DNA of 64,000 nt from positions 744,001-808,000 of the forward strand of contig NZ_CP083646.1 of the NCBI RefSeq assembly GCF_020099275.1, read 5' to 3'. Position 1 is the first letter of the stretch; every line of letters starts with the position of its first letter. The stretch is from Corynebacterium falsenii. Lineage in GTDB: Bacteria > Actinomycetota > Actinomycetes > Mycobacteriales > Mycobacteriaceae. A program made the translations under genes and the position numbers. A model generated the notes under the pieces. The model made no database searches. It was given only the letters and a program-made list of their open reading frames with translations, and was not told where the DNA came from. Of this stretch, positions 51,764-61,091 are shown piece after piece.

Positions 51764-52990
51764 ATGGTTTCTGGCGAAAGCGATTCGACGCGGCAGCCCC
51801 ATCCCCGCCCGGGGATGGGGATCTTTGTTTTGTTGGGGTTAGCTCTGCTCTCAGCGGCTGGCCCGCTAGGCATGGATATGTTCATGCCCTCGCTTCCCCA
51901 GATTGCCGTGGACTATTCCACCACGGCTCCGATGGCTCAGTTGGGCATCACGTTCTTCATGCTCGGCATGGGCTTGGGACAGGTCTTCATCGGCCCCTTG
52001 TCTGACGAGCGCGGCCGGCGCAAGCTGCTGATATCGGGAATGATTTTGGCCGTGGCGGCGTCGATCGTGTGCGCCGTTGCCCCGACCATCGAGGTGTTTA
52101 TTGCGGGGCGTTTGTTGCAGGGCACCGCCGGCGGCGTGGGCGTGGTGCTGGCGCGCGCGATCGTCGGCGACCGGGTATCTGGTGCCCGGGCGGCGAAGGC
52201 GTACGCCGTCATGATGACCGTGGTGGGTGTTGCTCCCGTTATCGCGCCGCTCATCGGCGCGGCCGTGGCCGGGGTGTTCCATTGGCGTGCGGTGTTCTGG
52301 CTGCTGGTGATCATCGCCGTGGCACAGCTTCTGGTGGCGCTGCGGCTCCCGGAGTCCCTGCCGCCGGATCAACGTACGGGCACGGGAGTGGCCGGAACGT
52401 TTCGCAACATGGGTGGGTTGCTAACGGTTCGCCCGTTCGTGGCCAACCTCGTGGTCTTCGGCCTCGGTTTCGGAGCCATGTTTTCGTTTATCTCCGGCTC
52501 TTCCGTGGTACTGCAGCAGCAGTTGGGGCTGAGCGCTGGCATGTACTCGGTGGTGTTCGCGATCAACGCCTCGGCGCTCATTGTCACAAACATCATCGGC
52601 GGGCGGTTGGCTGGCCGGGTGTCTTCGCAGCGTCTGCAAGCCGTGGGTGTCACGTTGGTGGCCCTGGGTGCGCTGTCGTTGGGGATCGTCACGCTGACGG
52701 ACCCGGTGGTGGTTCCGGTGGTCGCCAGCACTTTTGTGCTGACGAGCGGAACGGCGCTGTGCATGGTGCACAGCACTGCTATTGCTCAGGGGATGGCCAC
52801 GGGCCGTCAGGGTGCCGCGTCGGCGCTGCTGGGGGCCAGCCAGTTCGCGGTGGGAAGTCTGGTGAGCCCGCTTGTTGCTGTGGGTGACAACAAGCTGGCT
52901 TCCATGGCCATTGTCATGGCTGTATGCGCGGCCGGTGCGGTTGTGGGGAAGTTGGTCTCCTTCACCTCGCGGTCAGCGAGTGCCGACTGA
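51764..52990 (+). CDS. Bcr/CflA-type MFS drug exporter
   Basis: A 408-residue, 12-helix member of the drug:H+ antiporter 1 group. Characteristic MFMPSLPQIAVDYSTT after the first helix, motif A FIGPLSDERGRRKLLISG (about 85-102), and motif C-like VMMTVVGVAPVIAPLIGA. Bcr/CflA members export bicyclomycin, chloramphenicol or sulfonamides; substrate not inferable. The MarR gene on the other strand converges. Confidence 0.9.
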   Translation: MVSGESDSTRQPHPRPGMGIFVLLGLALLSAAGPLGMDMFMPSLPQIAVDYSTTAPMAQLGITFFMLGMGLGQVFIGPLSDERGRRKLLISGMILAVAASIVCAVAPTIEVFIAGRLLQGTAGGVGVVLARAIVGDRVSGARAAKAYAVMMTVVGVAPVIAPLIGAAVAGVFHWRAVFWLLVIIAVAQLLVALRLPESLPPDQRTGTGVAGTFRNMGGLLTVRPFVANLVVFGLGFGAMFSFISGSSVVLQQQLGLSAGMYSVVFAINASALIVTNIIGGRLAGRVSSQRLQAVGVTLVALGALSLGIVTLTDPVVVPVVASTFVLTSGTALCMVHSTAIAQGMATGRQGAASALLGASQFAVGSLVSPLVAVGDNKLASMAIVMAVCAAGAVVGKLVSFTSRSASAD

Positions 52991-53011
52991 TTGAGTTCTA
53001 GCGGGTGAGAA

Positions 53012-53551
53012 CTACTCGCCGGTGCTTTCCCGCTGCATGTCGTCGATGAGCGTCTCTGCGGCGATCGAGAGGTTGCGCAGCGCGGGCACGCCGCGGCGCA
53101 GCTTGGCGATGTCGCGGGCGTCCATGCGGCGGGTGGCGCGGGCGATGAGCAGCGCCCACTCGTCGGTGATGGAGTTCATCATCTCCACGCCGTCGTCGGT
53201 GAGGAAGAGATCCTGGGCGCGCTTGTCCTGGCTGTTGGCCTGGCGCTTCACGAGCCCGTTGTTGATGAGTCGCCGCACGGTGGCGGAGACGTTGGAGGCG
53301 CGGAGGAAGCGCAGACGGGCGATATCGGATACGCCGCAGCCGGGGTGTTGGGCGACGAATTGCAGAACCTCGATCTCGGACTGGGAGATGGCGAGTTTCT
53401 GGTTAGGGCGCTCCATCAGCCGGCGGGTGGCGGAGAGGAAGTCATAAACGCTGGCCGCGATCTCGGCGACATCCACTTCGGGCAACACCTCGGGTGCCCG
53501 GCGTCCGCGGATGGGTTGGGGCGCGGACTGGCTTGGTGAATCGTTGTACAT
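53012..53551 (-). CDS. MarR-family transcriptional regulator
   Basis: A 179-residue protein with the MarR winged helix: LAISQSEIEVLQFVAQHPGCGVSDIARLRFLRASNVSATVRRLINNGLVKRQANSQDKRAQDLFLTDDGVEMM (about 60-130). ATG at 53551 (MYNDSPSQ) is chosen; the longer frame reads through upstream sequence. Next to the MFS exporter in convergent orientation, so it may or may not regulate it. A TGTT/AACA inverted half-site pair lies near 53585-53597, possibly an autoregulatory site. Confidence 0.85.
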   Translation of the reverse strand: MYNDSPSQSAPQPIRGRRAPEVLPEVDVAEIAASVYDFLSATRRLMERPNQKLAISQSEIEVLQFVAQHPGCGVSDIARLRFLRASNVSATVRRLINNGLVKRQANSQDKRAQDLFLTDDGVEMMNSITDEWALLIARATRRMDARDIAKLRRGVPALRNLSIAAETLIDDMQRESTGE

Positions 53552-53695
53552 CGTGTGCGTCCTATTTATTGCTATGGCTACATGTTTTGGTAACAGAGTA
53601 ACGGAGACAGGGGAATAGTTTGGGGATTGGTGAATTTTGCCAAAATGCCGGGGGTGAATCGGCATTCAGGCCAGCTTTGTCCGCGTCAGGGCGCG

Positions 53696-55204
53696 TTACT
53701 GCAGGGCGCTGGTCAGGCGCGCCACGTTATCCAGATACTTCTTGTGCCACGGGCGCTTCTCCCACTCCTCGGCGGTGAGCAGAGTGCTCTTCTCCTTGTA
53801 TTCTTCCGCAAGAGCCACGAGCTGATTCATAAGCTCACCCTTGCCAGTCATCATCGAAATCTCATAGTTCAGACCGAACGAGCGCATGTCCATGTTGGAA
53901 CTTCCCATCACGGCAATGTCGTCGTCGGCGACAGCGCACTTGGTGTGCAGCACGGCCGGGGCGGGGTAGAGGTAAATCTTGACCCCGGCCTTGAGCAACT
54001 CGCGGTAGTACGAGGATTGCGCATGCCCCACAAGCGCCTGATCGGATTCCTCGGACACGTACAGCTCCACCTCCACGCCGCGGTAACACGCCGTGGTCAC
54101 GCCTTCCATGAGGGACTCATCGGGGATGAAGTACGGGCTGACGATCTGCAGCTTGCGCTTGGCGTGGTGGGCCATGGAGGTAAACAGCCGCAGATTCGGC
54201 TCCGTGGTAAACCCGGGTCCGCTGGGCACGATCTGCATGAGGTCCTTGCCCGTATCGGAATTGCTGTCCCGCAGGTTTTCCTTCATCGTGCCGGGAGCGA
54301 TGAGATCCAGCGATTCATCAGTTTCCGTGTACCAATCCACCGCGAACACGGAATTGATCGTGGCGACCACGGGGCCGCGCACCTCAGCGATGATGTCTAC
54401 CCAATGCCGTCCGATCTCGTGGTTCTTCTTGTTCTCGTAGGGTGCCTCGATCATGTTCTGGCTGCCCATGAACGCCACGTCTCCATCGACCACCACGAGC
54501 TTGCGGTGGTTGCGCAGATCGGGTCGGCGGAAGCGCCAGCGCCACGGCTGCAGGGGGAGCATGACTGCCCATTCGATGCCCATGGAGGTGAGCTTCTTGC
54601 CGAGATCCTTGTTGCCCTCGTACTTATGGGCGCCCAGGTGATCCCACAGCACACGCACCTTCACCCCGCGGTGCGCGGCGCGTCCCAGGGCTAGGAAGAA
54701 CGGCTCGGTCGTGTCGTCCCACGCCATGATGTAAATCTCCACGTTGACGTATTCCCGTGCCTTGTCGATGGCGCGCACCATCGCCTCGATGGAATCCGTG
54801 TAGTGGGTATAGAGCTGTGTGAGCGTGCCATCCACTGCGGGCATGGCGGTGAGCTCGCGGTTGAGCTGCACCATGCTGCGAAATTCGTCGTTGACATCGT
54901 TGCCATCGGGGATATCCGGCTCGTCCGCGCTGATTGTTCGGATCGCTTCGTTTGCCTCGTTTTGGATGCGGTGGCGCCGTCGGTTGACGTAGGGCGAACC
55001 CATGAGGAAGAACAGGAACAGTCCCAGGAAGGGAATGAGGAAGATCGCCAACAGCCACGCCATGGCCGAGGTGGGGCGCCGATCTGCGGGAACCCAACCG
55101 AGCGCTACGAACTTGAAGGTGTAGTCCAGCACGATGAGCGCCACCTGCCACCATTGCAGGTCATCGGCCATGTTGAGCACAAGGTTGAACACATTGAACG
55201 TCAT
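53696..55204 (-). CDS. cls: Cardiolipin synthase (PLD family)
   Basis: A 502-residue phospholipase-D-type synthase. Two N-terminal helices (ALIVLDYTFKFVALGWV, AMAWLLAIFLIPFLGLFLFFLMG) are followed by two HKD motifs: NHRKLVVVDGDVAFMGSQNM and HTKCAVADDDIAVMGSSNMD. It makes cardiolipin from phosphatidylglycerol in the membrane. Length is normal for ClsA. Tandem CTCTACACAG repeats lie upstream (55241-55260). Confidence 0.92.
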   Translation of the reverse strand: MTFNVFNLVLNMADDLQWWQVALIVLDYTFKFVALGWVPADRRPTSAMAWLLAIFLIPFLGLFLFFLMGSPYVNRRRHRIQNEANEAIRTISADEPDIPDGNDVNDEFRSMVQLNRELTAMPAVDGTLTQLYTHYTDSIEAMVRAIDKAREYVNVEIYIMAWDDTTEPFFLALGRAAHRGVKVRVLWDHLGAHKYEGNKDLGKKLTSMGIEWAVMLPLQPWRWRFRRPDLRNHRKLVVVDGDVAFMGSQNMIEAPYENKKNHEIGRHWVDIIAEVRGPVVATINSVFAVDWYTETDESLDLIAPGTMKENLRDSNSDTGKDLMQIVPSGPGFTTEPNLRLFTSMAHHAKRKLQIVSPYFIPDESLMEGVTTACYRGVEVELYVSEESDQALVGHAQSSYYRELLKAGVKIYLYPAPAVLHTKCAVADDDIAVMGSSNMDMRSFGLNYEISMMTGKGELMNQLVALAEEYKEKSTLLTAEEWEKRPWHKKYLDNVARLTSALQ

Positions 55205-55240
55205 GGGGTGGCTCTCCTTTGGCGGTTCTTGGCCCTGGGG

Positions 55241-55260
55241 CTCTACACAGCTCTACACAG
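55241..55260. repeat. Two tandem 10-base repeats
   Basis: CTCTACACAG twice in direct succession, followed by three TTAGCT copies, in the gap between the xthA end and the cls start. Simple-sequence, no function assigned. Confidence 0.6.
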
Positions 55261-55286
55261 GTCTGTTAGCTGTAATTAGCTTGTCA

Positions 55287-56045
55287 TTAGCTGTAGTCGA
55301 CGATGACGGGGGCGTGGTCGGACGGCTCCTTGCCCTTGCGCTCATCACGGTCCACGCGGGCGGATTCCGCGGTGATCCCGCGAGCGTACTGCAAGTCAAT
55401 GCGGATGCCCTCGTTCTTGGGAAAACGCATGGCCTGATAATCCCAGTAGGTGTACTCATCCTTGATGAGATCCGTCGCGGCCGTGAGACCGGCCTTCTCC
55501 AGCTCGTCGAGGCACGCCCGCTCCCGGGGTGTCACGTGGGTCTTGCCGTTGAAGTAGCTGCGATCCCACACGTCTTCGTCACGCGGCGCGATGTTGAAAT
55601 CGCCCACGAGGCACAGCTTCTCCGGTCCCTGAGCCGCGTAGTCGGCCAGGGCGTGCAGCCAGCGCAGCTTGTAGGTGTAGTGCGGGTCCGCGATCTCACG
55701 GCCGTTGGGCACGTACAGGCTCCACACCGTCACCCCATTGCATTCCGCGCCAATCGCCCGGGCTTCCACAGCGGGCTCCTTCGACAGGTCCTTAGAGAAC
55801 CCGGGCTGGCCGAACTCCGTGCTCACGTTGTCCAACCCCACGCGCGAGAGGAGAGCCACGCCGTTGAAGCTGCTTCCCCCGTTGTGGGCCTGCTCGTATC
55901 CGGTGTCCGTGAAGTCGGGGAACTGTGCGTTTGTGCACTTGGTTTCCTGCAGGCACAGCACGTCAACGTCGGAGCGCTCCAGGAAGTCCCGTACTCGCTG
56001 CTCCCGCTTCCGGACGGAGTTAATGTTCCACGTTGCGATGCGCAT
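55287..56045 (-). CDS. xthA: Exodeoxyribonuclease III
   Basis: A 252-residue AP endonuclease/3' exonuclease for base-excision repair. MRIATWNINSVRKR start, metal-binding LCLQETKC (about 31-38), VGDFNIAPRDEDVWD, and the C-terminal SDHAPVIVDY with the catalytic Asp-His. Lies in the conserved order xthA-GNAT-def, as in M. tuberculosis Rv0427c-Rv0429c. The GNAT gene upstream ends nine bases from its start. Confidence 0.93.
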   Translation of the reverse strand: MRIATWNINSVRKREQRVRDFLERSDVDVLCLQETKCTNAQFPDFTDTGYEQAHNGGSSFNGVALLSRVGLDNVSTEFGQPGFSKDLSKEPAVEARAIGAECNGVTVWSLYVPNGREIADPHYTYKLRWLHALADYAAQGPEKLCLVGDFNIAPRDEDVWDRSYFNGKTHVTPRERACLDELEKAGLTAATDLIKDEYTYWDYQAMRFPKNEGIRIDLQYARGITAESARVDRDERKGKEPSDHAPVIVDYS

Positions 56046-56054
56046 GGATATAGG

Positions 56055-57164
56055 CTAGCCCACCCGCACGCTGCGGTGTCTATGATGCTCTCCGAAACCC
56101 AGATTGTGATACAACCCTCGCCCGGCCACGTTGGTGCTGATGACATCCAGGTAGGCTCCATCCGCCCCTCCGGCGGTGCCCCAGTACAGCATGTGACGGC
56201 CCAGCAGAGTGCCGAGGCCTTGGCGTCGAAAATCTTCGGCGACCTCCACGGCGGAATAGCCCAGCCACGTGTGTTCCCCGCCGCGGGTGATCGTGCCGCG
56301 GGTGATTGCGGCGAGCTGCCCATCAACGGTGAGGCGCGCAAAGCCCAGCGTGCCGTCGATGCGCTCGCACAGCAGCTCGAGCGCGTGGCGCGGCAGCGGT
56401 TCGCCGCGGAAGTGGTACATGGACAGCCAGTCTTCGTCCGGTTGATCGGTTACGGTGATCTCCACCCCGGCGGACAGCTCGGGTGGGCGGGTGGCTGGGG
56501 AGTTTGTGGCGTCTGGGGCGTCTGTGCTCTTCAGATCCCGGGTCATCACGATGATCTCCGGGCCCCGCTCACCGGCCACGTTCTCGGCGGCGCGTCCGAT
56601 GCGGTCGGGAACGAGCAGCTGCGTGGGCAGGTCGTGCTCGCGGTAGAACGCGTGGATCTCGTCGAGCGGCAGTGCCGAGGTCGCGGCCTCCGGCCCGATG
56701 GGCACGGCGGAGTTGGAGCGCTCCGTGATCCCGTCGCCAGCCCGAGCCAGCCACCCGCCGATCATGCGGTTGGTCTTGCCGGGAAACGCCGCGGCCGCCG
56801 CTTGCTCCACGGCGCGGATATCCCTGTTGCGAACCGGCTTGGTGCTCAGTGTTTTAAGCACGACGACGCTACGTGGGTCGATTTCCACAGTGCGTTGCGC
56901 GTCTGTTGCGTCGTCAGCGGCAGTCAGGTTGTCCTGCGGTGAATGCGCTCGAACCCGCAGCGGCGACGTGGAGACCAGTGTTCCAATCACGTCGGTGACG
57001 GTGTGGCCGTGGTCATCTGGGGTATCGAGGAGGCGGCGCACGATCACGCGCGTGCCCGGCCGCACGCTGACGGGGTCGGTGCGCCGAGAGATGGGAAAGT
57101 CCAAGCCGGGGACGCGGCGGGCGCCGGCGGCAGCGGCGCTATAGGAGGTGTAGGGGGTGTTCAT
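56055..57164 (-). CDS. GNAT acetyltransferase (Rv0428c-like)
   Basis: A 369-residue protein, long for a GNAT. The N-terminal half includes a beta-rich part (GTRVIVRRLLDTPDDHGHTVTDVIGTLVS), and the C-terminal 130 residues carry the GNAT core EDFRRQGLGTLLGRHML and GLYHNLGFGEHHRHR. ATG 57164 is used (MNTPYTSYS); the upstream extension overlaps def. Position between xthA and def is the same as Rv0428c in M. tuberculosis. Substrate unknown. Confidence 0.85.
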   Translation of the reverse strand: MNTPYTSYSAAAAGARRVPGLDFPISRRTDPVSVRPGTRVIVRRLLDTPDDHGHTVTDVIGTLVSTSPLRVRAHSPQDNLTAADDATDAQRTVEIDPRSVVVLKTLSTKPVRNRDIRAVEQAAAAAFPGKTNRMIGGWLARAGDGITERSNSAVPIGPEAATSALPLDEIHAFYREHDLPTQLLVPDRIGRAAENVAGERGPEIIVMTRDLKSTDAPDATNSPATRPPELSAGVEITVTDQPDEDWLSMYHFRGEPLPRHALELLCERIDGTLGFARLTVDGQLAAITRGTITRGGEHTWLGYSAVEVAEDFRRQGLGTLLGRHMLYWGTAGGADGAYLDVISTNVAGRGLYHNLGFGEHHRHRSVRVG

Positions 57165-57180
57165 GGTCGGTGGGGGAGCG

Positions 57181-57819
57181 TTAATCGTCGTGGCCGAAGG
57201 GGTCGGCATCCACGCCGGGGGTCCAGGTGTGGCCTGCTTCCTTCCAGCCCTCGGACTTGATGGCCTTCTTCGCGGCACGCTTCCACCGGCCGATGAGCAT
57301 GTCGGTGTAGAGGTAGCCGTCCAGGTGGCCGGTCTCGTGCTGCAGGCAGCGCGCGAAGAATCCGTAGCCCTCCACGGTGACGGGCTGGCCGTGCTCGTCG
57401 GTGCCGGTCACGCGCGCCCAGTCGGCGCGACCGGTGGGGAAGGAGTACCCGGGAACGGACAGGCAGCCTTCCTCGTCGAGTTCCTCATCCGGCATGGTTT
57501 CCGGGATGGTGCTCGTTTCCAGCACGGGGTTGATCACGCAGCCGCGGCGCATGGGGCCGCCGTTGGCCTCGATCTCCTCCTCGCTGAGGCGCTCGCCATC
57601 CGGTCCCTCAATGTCGGGACAGTGGTAGACGAACACGCGCTTGTTCACTCCCACCTGGTTGGCGGCGAGGCCCACCCCGTGGGCGGCATCCATGGTCTCG
57701 TACATGTCGGCGATGAGGGTGGCAAGATCCTCGGGGATGGAACCATCCGCCAGCTCGATCGGCTCGGTGGGGTTGTGCAGCACGGGATCGCCTGCGATAA
57801 CGATGGGCATGATTGTCAT
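57181..57819 (-). CDS. def: Peptide deformylase
   Basis: Removes the formyl group from nascent proteins. 212 residues, somewhat long. Motifs [10 protein letters not shown] (about 48-57), [10 protein letters not shown] (Cys metal ligand) and QHETGHLDG (HExxH metal ligands). A C-terminal extension of about 40 residues (rich in Lys, then acidic) is typical of actinobacterial Def. Starts 25 bases from the divergent DUF3263 gene. Confidence 0.94.
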   Translation of the reverse strand: MTIMPIVIAGDPVLHNPTEPIELADGSIPEDLATLIADMYETMDAAHGVGLAANQVGVNKRVFVYHCPDIEGPDGERLSEEEIEANGGPMRRGCVINPVLETSTIPETMPDEELDEEGCLSVPGYSFPTGRADWARVTGTDEHGQPVTVEGYGFFARCLQHETGHLDGYLYTDMLIGRWKRAAKKAIKSEGWKEAGHTWTPGVDADPFGHDD

Positions 57820-57844
57820 GGTTTACAGTCTAGAATCTTGAACC

Positions 57845-58051
57845 ATGTTGACGGACCGAGACATCCACATGCTGGACTTTGAACGGCGATGGTGGCGCGA
57901 CCCCAGTGCGAAGCGGGAGGCCATCCGTAGCGAGTTTGGGGTGTCTCCGGTGCGCTACTTTCAGCAGCTCAACAACCTGATTTCGCAGCCGGACGCCCTG
58001 GATTACGACCCGGTGTTGGTGCGGATGCTGCTGCGCCGCCGGGATGGGTAA
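57845..58051 (+). CDS. DUF3263 family protein
   Basis: A 68-residue actinobacterial protein of unknown function with a helix-turn-helix-like pattern: DRDIHMLDFERRWWRDPSAKREAIRSEFGVSPVRYFQQLNNLI. Matches Rv0430 in position and size. Divergent from def, upstream of the LytR_C gene. May bind DNA; not shown. Confidence 0.85.
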   Translation: MLTDRDIHMLDFERRWWRDPSAKREAIRSEFGVSPVRYFQQLNNLISQPDALDYDPVLVRMLLRRRDG

Positions 58052-58090
58052 CACCAGCCGATCAGTCTTTCACTTTCCCGCGCGTCGCAT

Positions 58091-58118
58091 TTGTGACCGA
58101 TGTGACGGGAGTTAAGAT
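58091..58118 (+). promoter_or_regulatory. Promoter of the LytR_C gene, predicted leaderless
   Basis: TTGTGA (58091-58096), a 16-base spacer and TAAGAT (58113-58118). The GTG start at 58125 falls where transcription should begin, with no Shine-Dalgarno. Confidence 0.5.
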
Positions 58119-58124
58119 TGGGGC

Positions 58125-58874
58125 GTGACTGAATCTCATCGACCACGCCATTCCCTGGACGACGATTACAACGACGGCTACGAGAACGGCTACGAAAACG
58201 GGTACGACGAAGCGTTCACCTTCGACGAACCAGCCGGCGACCGTCAGCCCCAGGCCGAAGAGCCCAAGGGGCTACCGCTGCGTGGCCTGGCCATGATCCT
58301 GCTGGCCGTGGCCATCATCCTCATTGGCTGGGGCGGATACTCCCTGATGAGCGGAGACGACGATTCCGGCTCCGATTCCACCACGGCTCAGGAAGCCAGC
58401 ACCCCGGGAAACAGCCTGGCACCTGCCACTACCGACCAGAGCACCGCCCCGGCGCCGCAGGATCCCAATGCCAGCCAGGAGGGGCAGGCCCAGCCAGCCC
58501 CACAGGATCAGGCCGGGAACGCTGGGGCGCAGGGTGGCGTCGATAAGAAGAATGCCTACATCACCGTGCTGAACAACTCCCGCGTGCAGGGACTCGCGGG
58601 CGATGTCGCGGGCAAGCTCGGCCGCGACCAGTGGCAGAAGACGGGCGTAGGCAACCTACCGGACCAGTCCGGAACCTTCCCCACCTCCGTGGTGCTGTAC
58701 CCCAAGGGCGACGCCCAAGCGAAGGCCAACGCGGAAGCTGTGGCCCGAGACCTGGGGCTGAAGGCCGAGGAACGCACGCCCGAGACCGACCAGGCGATCG
58801 CCGGGGCCCGGATGTTGGAGGGACCGCCGCCCGCCGGAGTGATCGTGGTGACGACCAACGATATGCCGCGCTAG
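58125..58874 (+). CDS. LytR_C-domain membrane protein
   Basis: A 249-residue protein with a cytoplasmic acidic N-terminus, one helix (LAMILLAVAIILIGWGGYSLM, about 50-71), a Gln/Pro/Ser-rich linker and a LytR C-terminal domain (KNAYITVLNNSRVQGLAGDVAGKL ... VVLYPKGDAQAKANAEAVARDLGL). LytR_C domains occur in actinobacterial envelope proteins. Equivalent in order to Rv0431. Predicted promoter and leaderless GTG start lie immediately upstream. Confidence 0.85.
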   Translation: MTESHRPRHSLDDDYNDGYENGYENGYDEAFTFDEPAGDRQPQAEEPKGLPLRGLAMILLAVAIILIGWGGYSLMSGDDDSGSDSTTAQEASTPGNSLAPATTDQSTAPAPQDPNASQEGQAQPAPQDQAGNAGAQGGVDKKNAYITVLNNSRVQGLAGDVAGKLGRDQWQKTGVGNLPDQSGTFPTSVVLYPKGDAQAKANAEAVARDLGLKAEERTPETDQAIAGARMLEGPPPAGVIVVTTNDMPR

Positions 58875-59005
58875 GGCGAGAGTTAAGCCCGCAGTTAAAC
58901 CGCAGTGGCTGCGATGGGTGAAACCCCGGCGGAGTAGCATGTGCACCGGCGGGGTTGCCTGCGCGGCCACGCATTCGAATGCACCTGTTGACGTGAGGAC
59001 ACCCC

Positions 59006-60211
59006 ATGGACTTCCCCGGCTCTGAGCCAACCATTGGACTTGAATGGGAAGTGGCGCTGGTTGATCCAGAGACCAAAGACCTCGTACCCCGCGCCGGGGA
59101 ACTGCTAGACATTCTCGACCGCGACCACCCCGGCCACAGGGTGACCAGGGAGTTTCTGGCCAACACCGTGGAAATGGTGACCGGCGTGCACCGCACCGTC
59201 CCCGAGGCCGTGGCTGATCTGCGACAGCAACTGGGACAGTTGCTGGTGGCCGCCGAGGAGCTGGGGGTGGAACTGTTCTCCGCGGGAACGCACCCGTTCG
59301 CGCACTGGGGTGACCAGCTGCTGAGCAGCAAGTCCAGCTACCAGGAAATCATCGAACGAACCCAGTATTGGGGCCGCCAGATGCTCATCTGGGGCATCCA
59401 CATGCACGTGGGCGTGGGCAGCAAGGACAAGGTCTGGCCGATCATCAACGCGGTGATGACGCAGTACCCGCACGTGCTCGCAATGTCCGCGAGCTCCCCG
59501 GCCTGGGAAGGGCTGGACACGGGATATGCCTCCAACCGCACTTTGCTCTACCAACAGCTGCCGACAGCGGGTATTCCCTACCAGTTCGAGACATGGGAGC
59601 AGTGGGAGGAGTTTAACCGCGACCAGGACCGCTCCGGCGTGATCAACCACACCGGCTCCATGCACTTCGACGTGCGGCCCACGAAGTACGGCACGGTAGA
59701 GGTGCGCTTCGCGGATGCGACGATGGAAGTGTGGGTCCTGGCCGCGATCAGCGCGTACGTGCACTGCCTCGTGGTGTACTTCGAGAGGCAGTGGGATGCC
59801 GCTGAGGGGGCGGATGGTGCGGCAGGCACGGTGCTGCCCACCCTGCAGCCGTGGCACGTGGCCGAGAACAAGTGGCGTGCCGCTCGTTACGGCTTGGAGG
59901 CGGAAATCATCGTGGACCGCGACACCAACGAGGCGCTGGTGACCGACGAGATCCGCGCGTGGGTGGAGCGGTTGATGTCCATCGCAGAGGAGCTGGGCTG
60001 CGCCGAGGAGCTGGGTAATGTGCCGGCAGTGCTGGATCGCGGGGGCGACTATGCCATCCAGCGCGAGGCTGCCCGAGCTGCTGGTGCTGCGCTGGAGCCG
60101 GGAACGCGCATGCGGGGCGATGTGGGAGCCGAAGAGGGCTTCACACAGCCGGAGGCGTGGGTTGCAGCGGTGGATGTGACCGTGGAAGCACTGAAGCGCT
60201 CCGCCCGGTAG
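59006..60211 (+). CDS. Glutamate-cysteine ligase family 2 protein (YbdK-like)
   Basis: A 401-residue carboxylate-amine ligase. N-terminal [21 protein letters not shown] contains the conserved GxExE-type residues, and [45 protein letters not shown] and [19 protein letters not shown] match the GCS2 family. Family members have weak gamma-glutamylcysteine synthetase activity; the role in corynebacteria, which use mycothiol, is not settled. The same neighbourhood (Rv0430, Rv0431, Rv0433) occurs in M. tuberculosis, without sodC here. Confidence 0.87.
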   Translation: MDFPGSEPTIGLEWEVALVDPETKDLVPRAGELLDILDRDHPGHRVTREFLANTVEMVTGVHRTVPEAVADLRQQLGQLLVAAEELGVELFSAGTHPFAHWGDQLLSSKSSYQEIIERTQYWGRQMLIWGIHMHVGVGSKDKVWPIINAVMTQYPHVLAMSASSPAWEGLDTGYASNRTLLYQQLPTAGIPYQFETWEQWEEFNRDQDRSGVINHTGSMHFDVRPTKYGTVEVRFADATMEVWVLAAISAYVHCLVVYFERQWDAAEGADGAAGTVLPTLQPWHVAENKWRAARYGLEAEIIVDRDTNEALVTDEIRAWVERLMSIAEELGCAEELGNVPAVLDRGGDYAIQREAARAAGAALEPGTRMRGDVGAEEGFTQPEAWVAAVDVTVEALKRSAR

Positions 60212-60292
60212 AAATGGTGTTTCTGCTGAGGGAGCGCTGTCAGTGACAGAGGGTCGTCAGGACCGCTCAGCGGCCCAGCCTTGCGATCCTGC

Positions 60293-60919
60293 TTAGAAGT
60301 GCAGGCGGCTAGCGGCGTTGCACAGTGCGTTGGCGATGGACAGGTCGCGGTCGGCACCGAAGCCAACAGCCCACACGCGCTTGGACTTGTGAACGGTGTA
60401 GATGAACGTCGCGGTGGCCTCGAAGATGGAGAACTGGTGGAATTCCAGCATCTCCACGCGGTAGCCGTGATCCGCCAGGATCTCGGTCATGGCGGAGGAA
60501 GCGCCCATGGCGGTGATGGTCACGCGGGTGCCCTGGCCGTCGGCGCGCAGGCCGGTCATGGCGATGGAGAACTCGTGCTTGCCGAGGGACTTGCGCTCGC
60601 TGCGCATGGCCTCCACGCGGATGGTGCCGGGGGCGTAGGTGCGGATGAAGTTCTTCCACTCCATGCCGCGGGCTTCCTGGCGCATGCCCATGGGGAGGCG
60701 CTGGCCGAAGCGTGCGCGGAACGGATCCTCGGCGAAGGTGCGGGTGCGCTGGCGACGCTTCTCAATGCGGGTCGGCGTGGAGCGGGTGAACGTCTTCGCC
60801 GTGGAGCGGCGGAGGCGGGGTTCCGGTTCGTACGTGGGGCGGGCAGCCTCCGGGCGGGCGAAGCGGATCAAGGTGGTGGCGTTCATGGTGCCTTCGGATT
60901 CAAACATTGAGTCATTCAT
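60293..60919 (-). CDS. Orphan LeuA regulatory (allosteric) domain protein
   Basis: A 208-residue protein. The first 65 residues are basic and unstructured-looking. The rest resembles the C-terminal leucine-binding domain of 2-isopropylmalate synthase: VTITAMGASSAMTEILADHGYRVEMLEFHQFSI parallels the gnGPvdAl..al segment and KRVWAVGFGADRDLSIANALCNAASRL parallels vWGVGid.sit.aSl.AvvsavNR. No catalytic barrel is present. It could bind leucine or another small ligand and act as a stand-alone sensor. Assigned by pattern only. A complex leader lies upstream (60995-61083). Confidence 0.6.
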   Translation of the reverse strand: MNDSMFESEGTMNATTLIRFARPEAARPTYEPEPRLRRSTAKTFTRSTPTRIEKRRQRTRTFAEDPFRARFGQRLPMGMRQEARGMEWKNFIRTYAPGTIRVEAMRSERKSLGKHEFSIAMTGLRADGQGTRVTITAMGASSAMTEILADHGYRVEMLEFHQFSIFEATATFIYTVHKSKRVWAVGFGADRDLSIANALCNAASRLHF

Positions 60920-60994
60920 TGGTCTATCGGTCCCTGGTGTGTGTCTCGTGTGCGGACTGGGCTTCCTGGATGTGTGTAAGGAAGTGGACCGACT

Positions 60995-61071
60995 CTCAAG
61001 CGTTTATACGTCTAACCCCGGTCGTGGAGGGGTCAGTCCTCGCCTCCACCCGGGTTGGGTACTCGCTTGAG
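60995..61071 (-). promoter_or_regulatory. Nested stem-loops in the leader of the LeuA-domain gene
   Basis: Outer stem CTCAAGCG (60995-61002)/CGCTTGAG (61064-61071) is perfect and encloses an inner hairpin AACCCCGG-tc-GTGGAGG / CCTCCAC-CCGGGTT (61014-61056). No T-tract. Possible cis-acting RNA for attenuation of the gene at 60919. Confidence 0.55.
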
Positions 61072-61083
61072 AATGTTGCTCAT
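61033..61083 (-). CDS. Possible 16-residue leader ORF
   Basis: ATG at 61083, stop at 61033-61035; product begins MSNILKRVPNPGGGED. The ORF runs into the inner hairpin. Its ATG is a few bases from the predicted transcription start, so it could be translated leaderless. It contains a single Leu codon, so it is not a classical leucine attenuator peptide. Confidence 0.35.
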   Translation of the reverse strand: MSNILKRVPNPGGGED

Positions 61084-61091
61084 GAGATAAC

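Noticed and set aside
55134..56942. 602-codon frame antisense to xthA and the GNAT gene
   Set aside because: Spans two well-supported genes on the opposite strand and has no domain.
61033..61083. Classical leucine attenuator leader peptide
   Set aside because: Only one Leu codon in 16 and no terminator T-run; kept only as a possible leader ORF.
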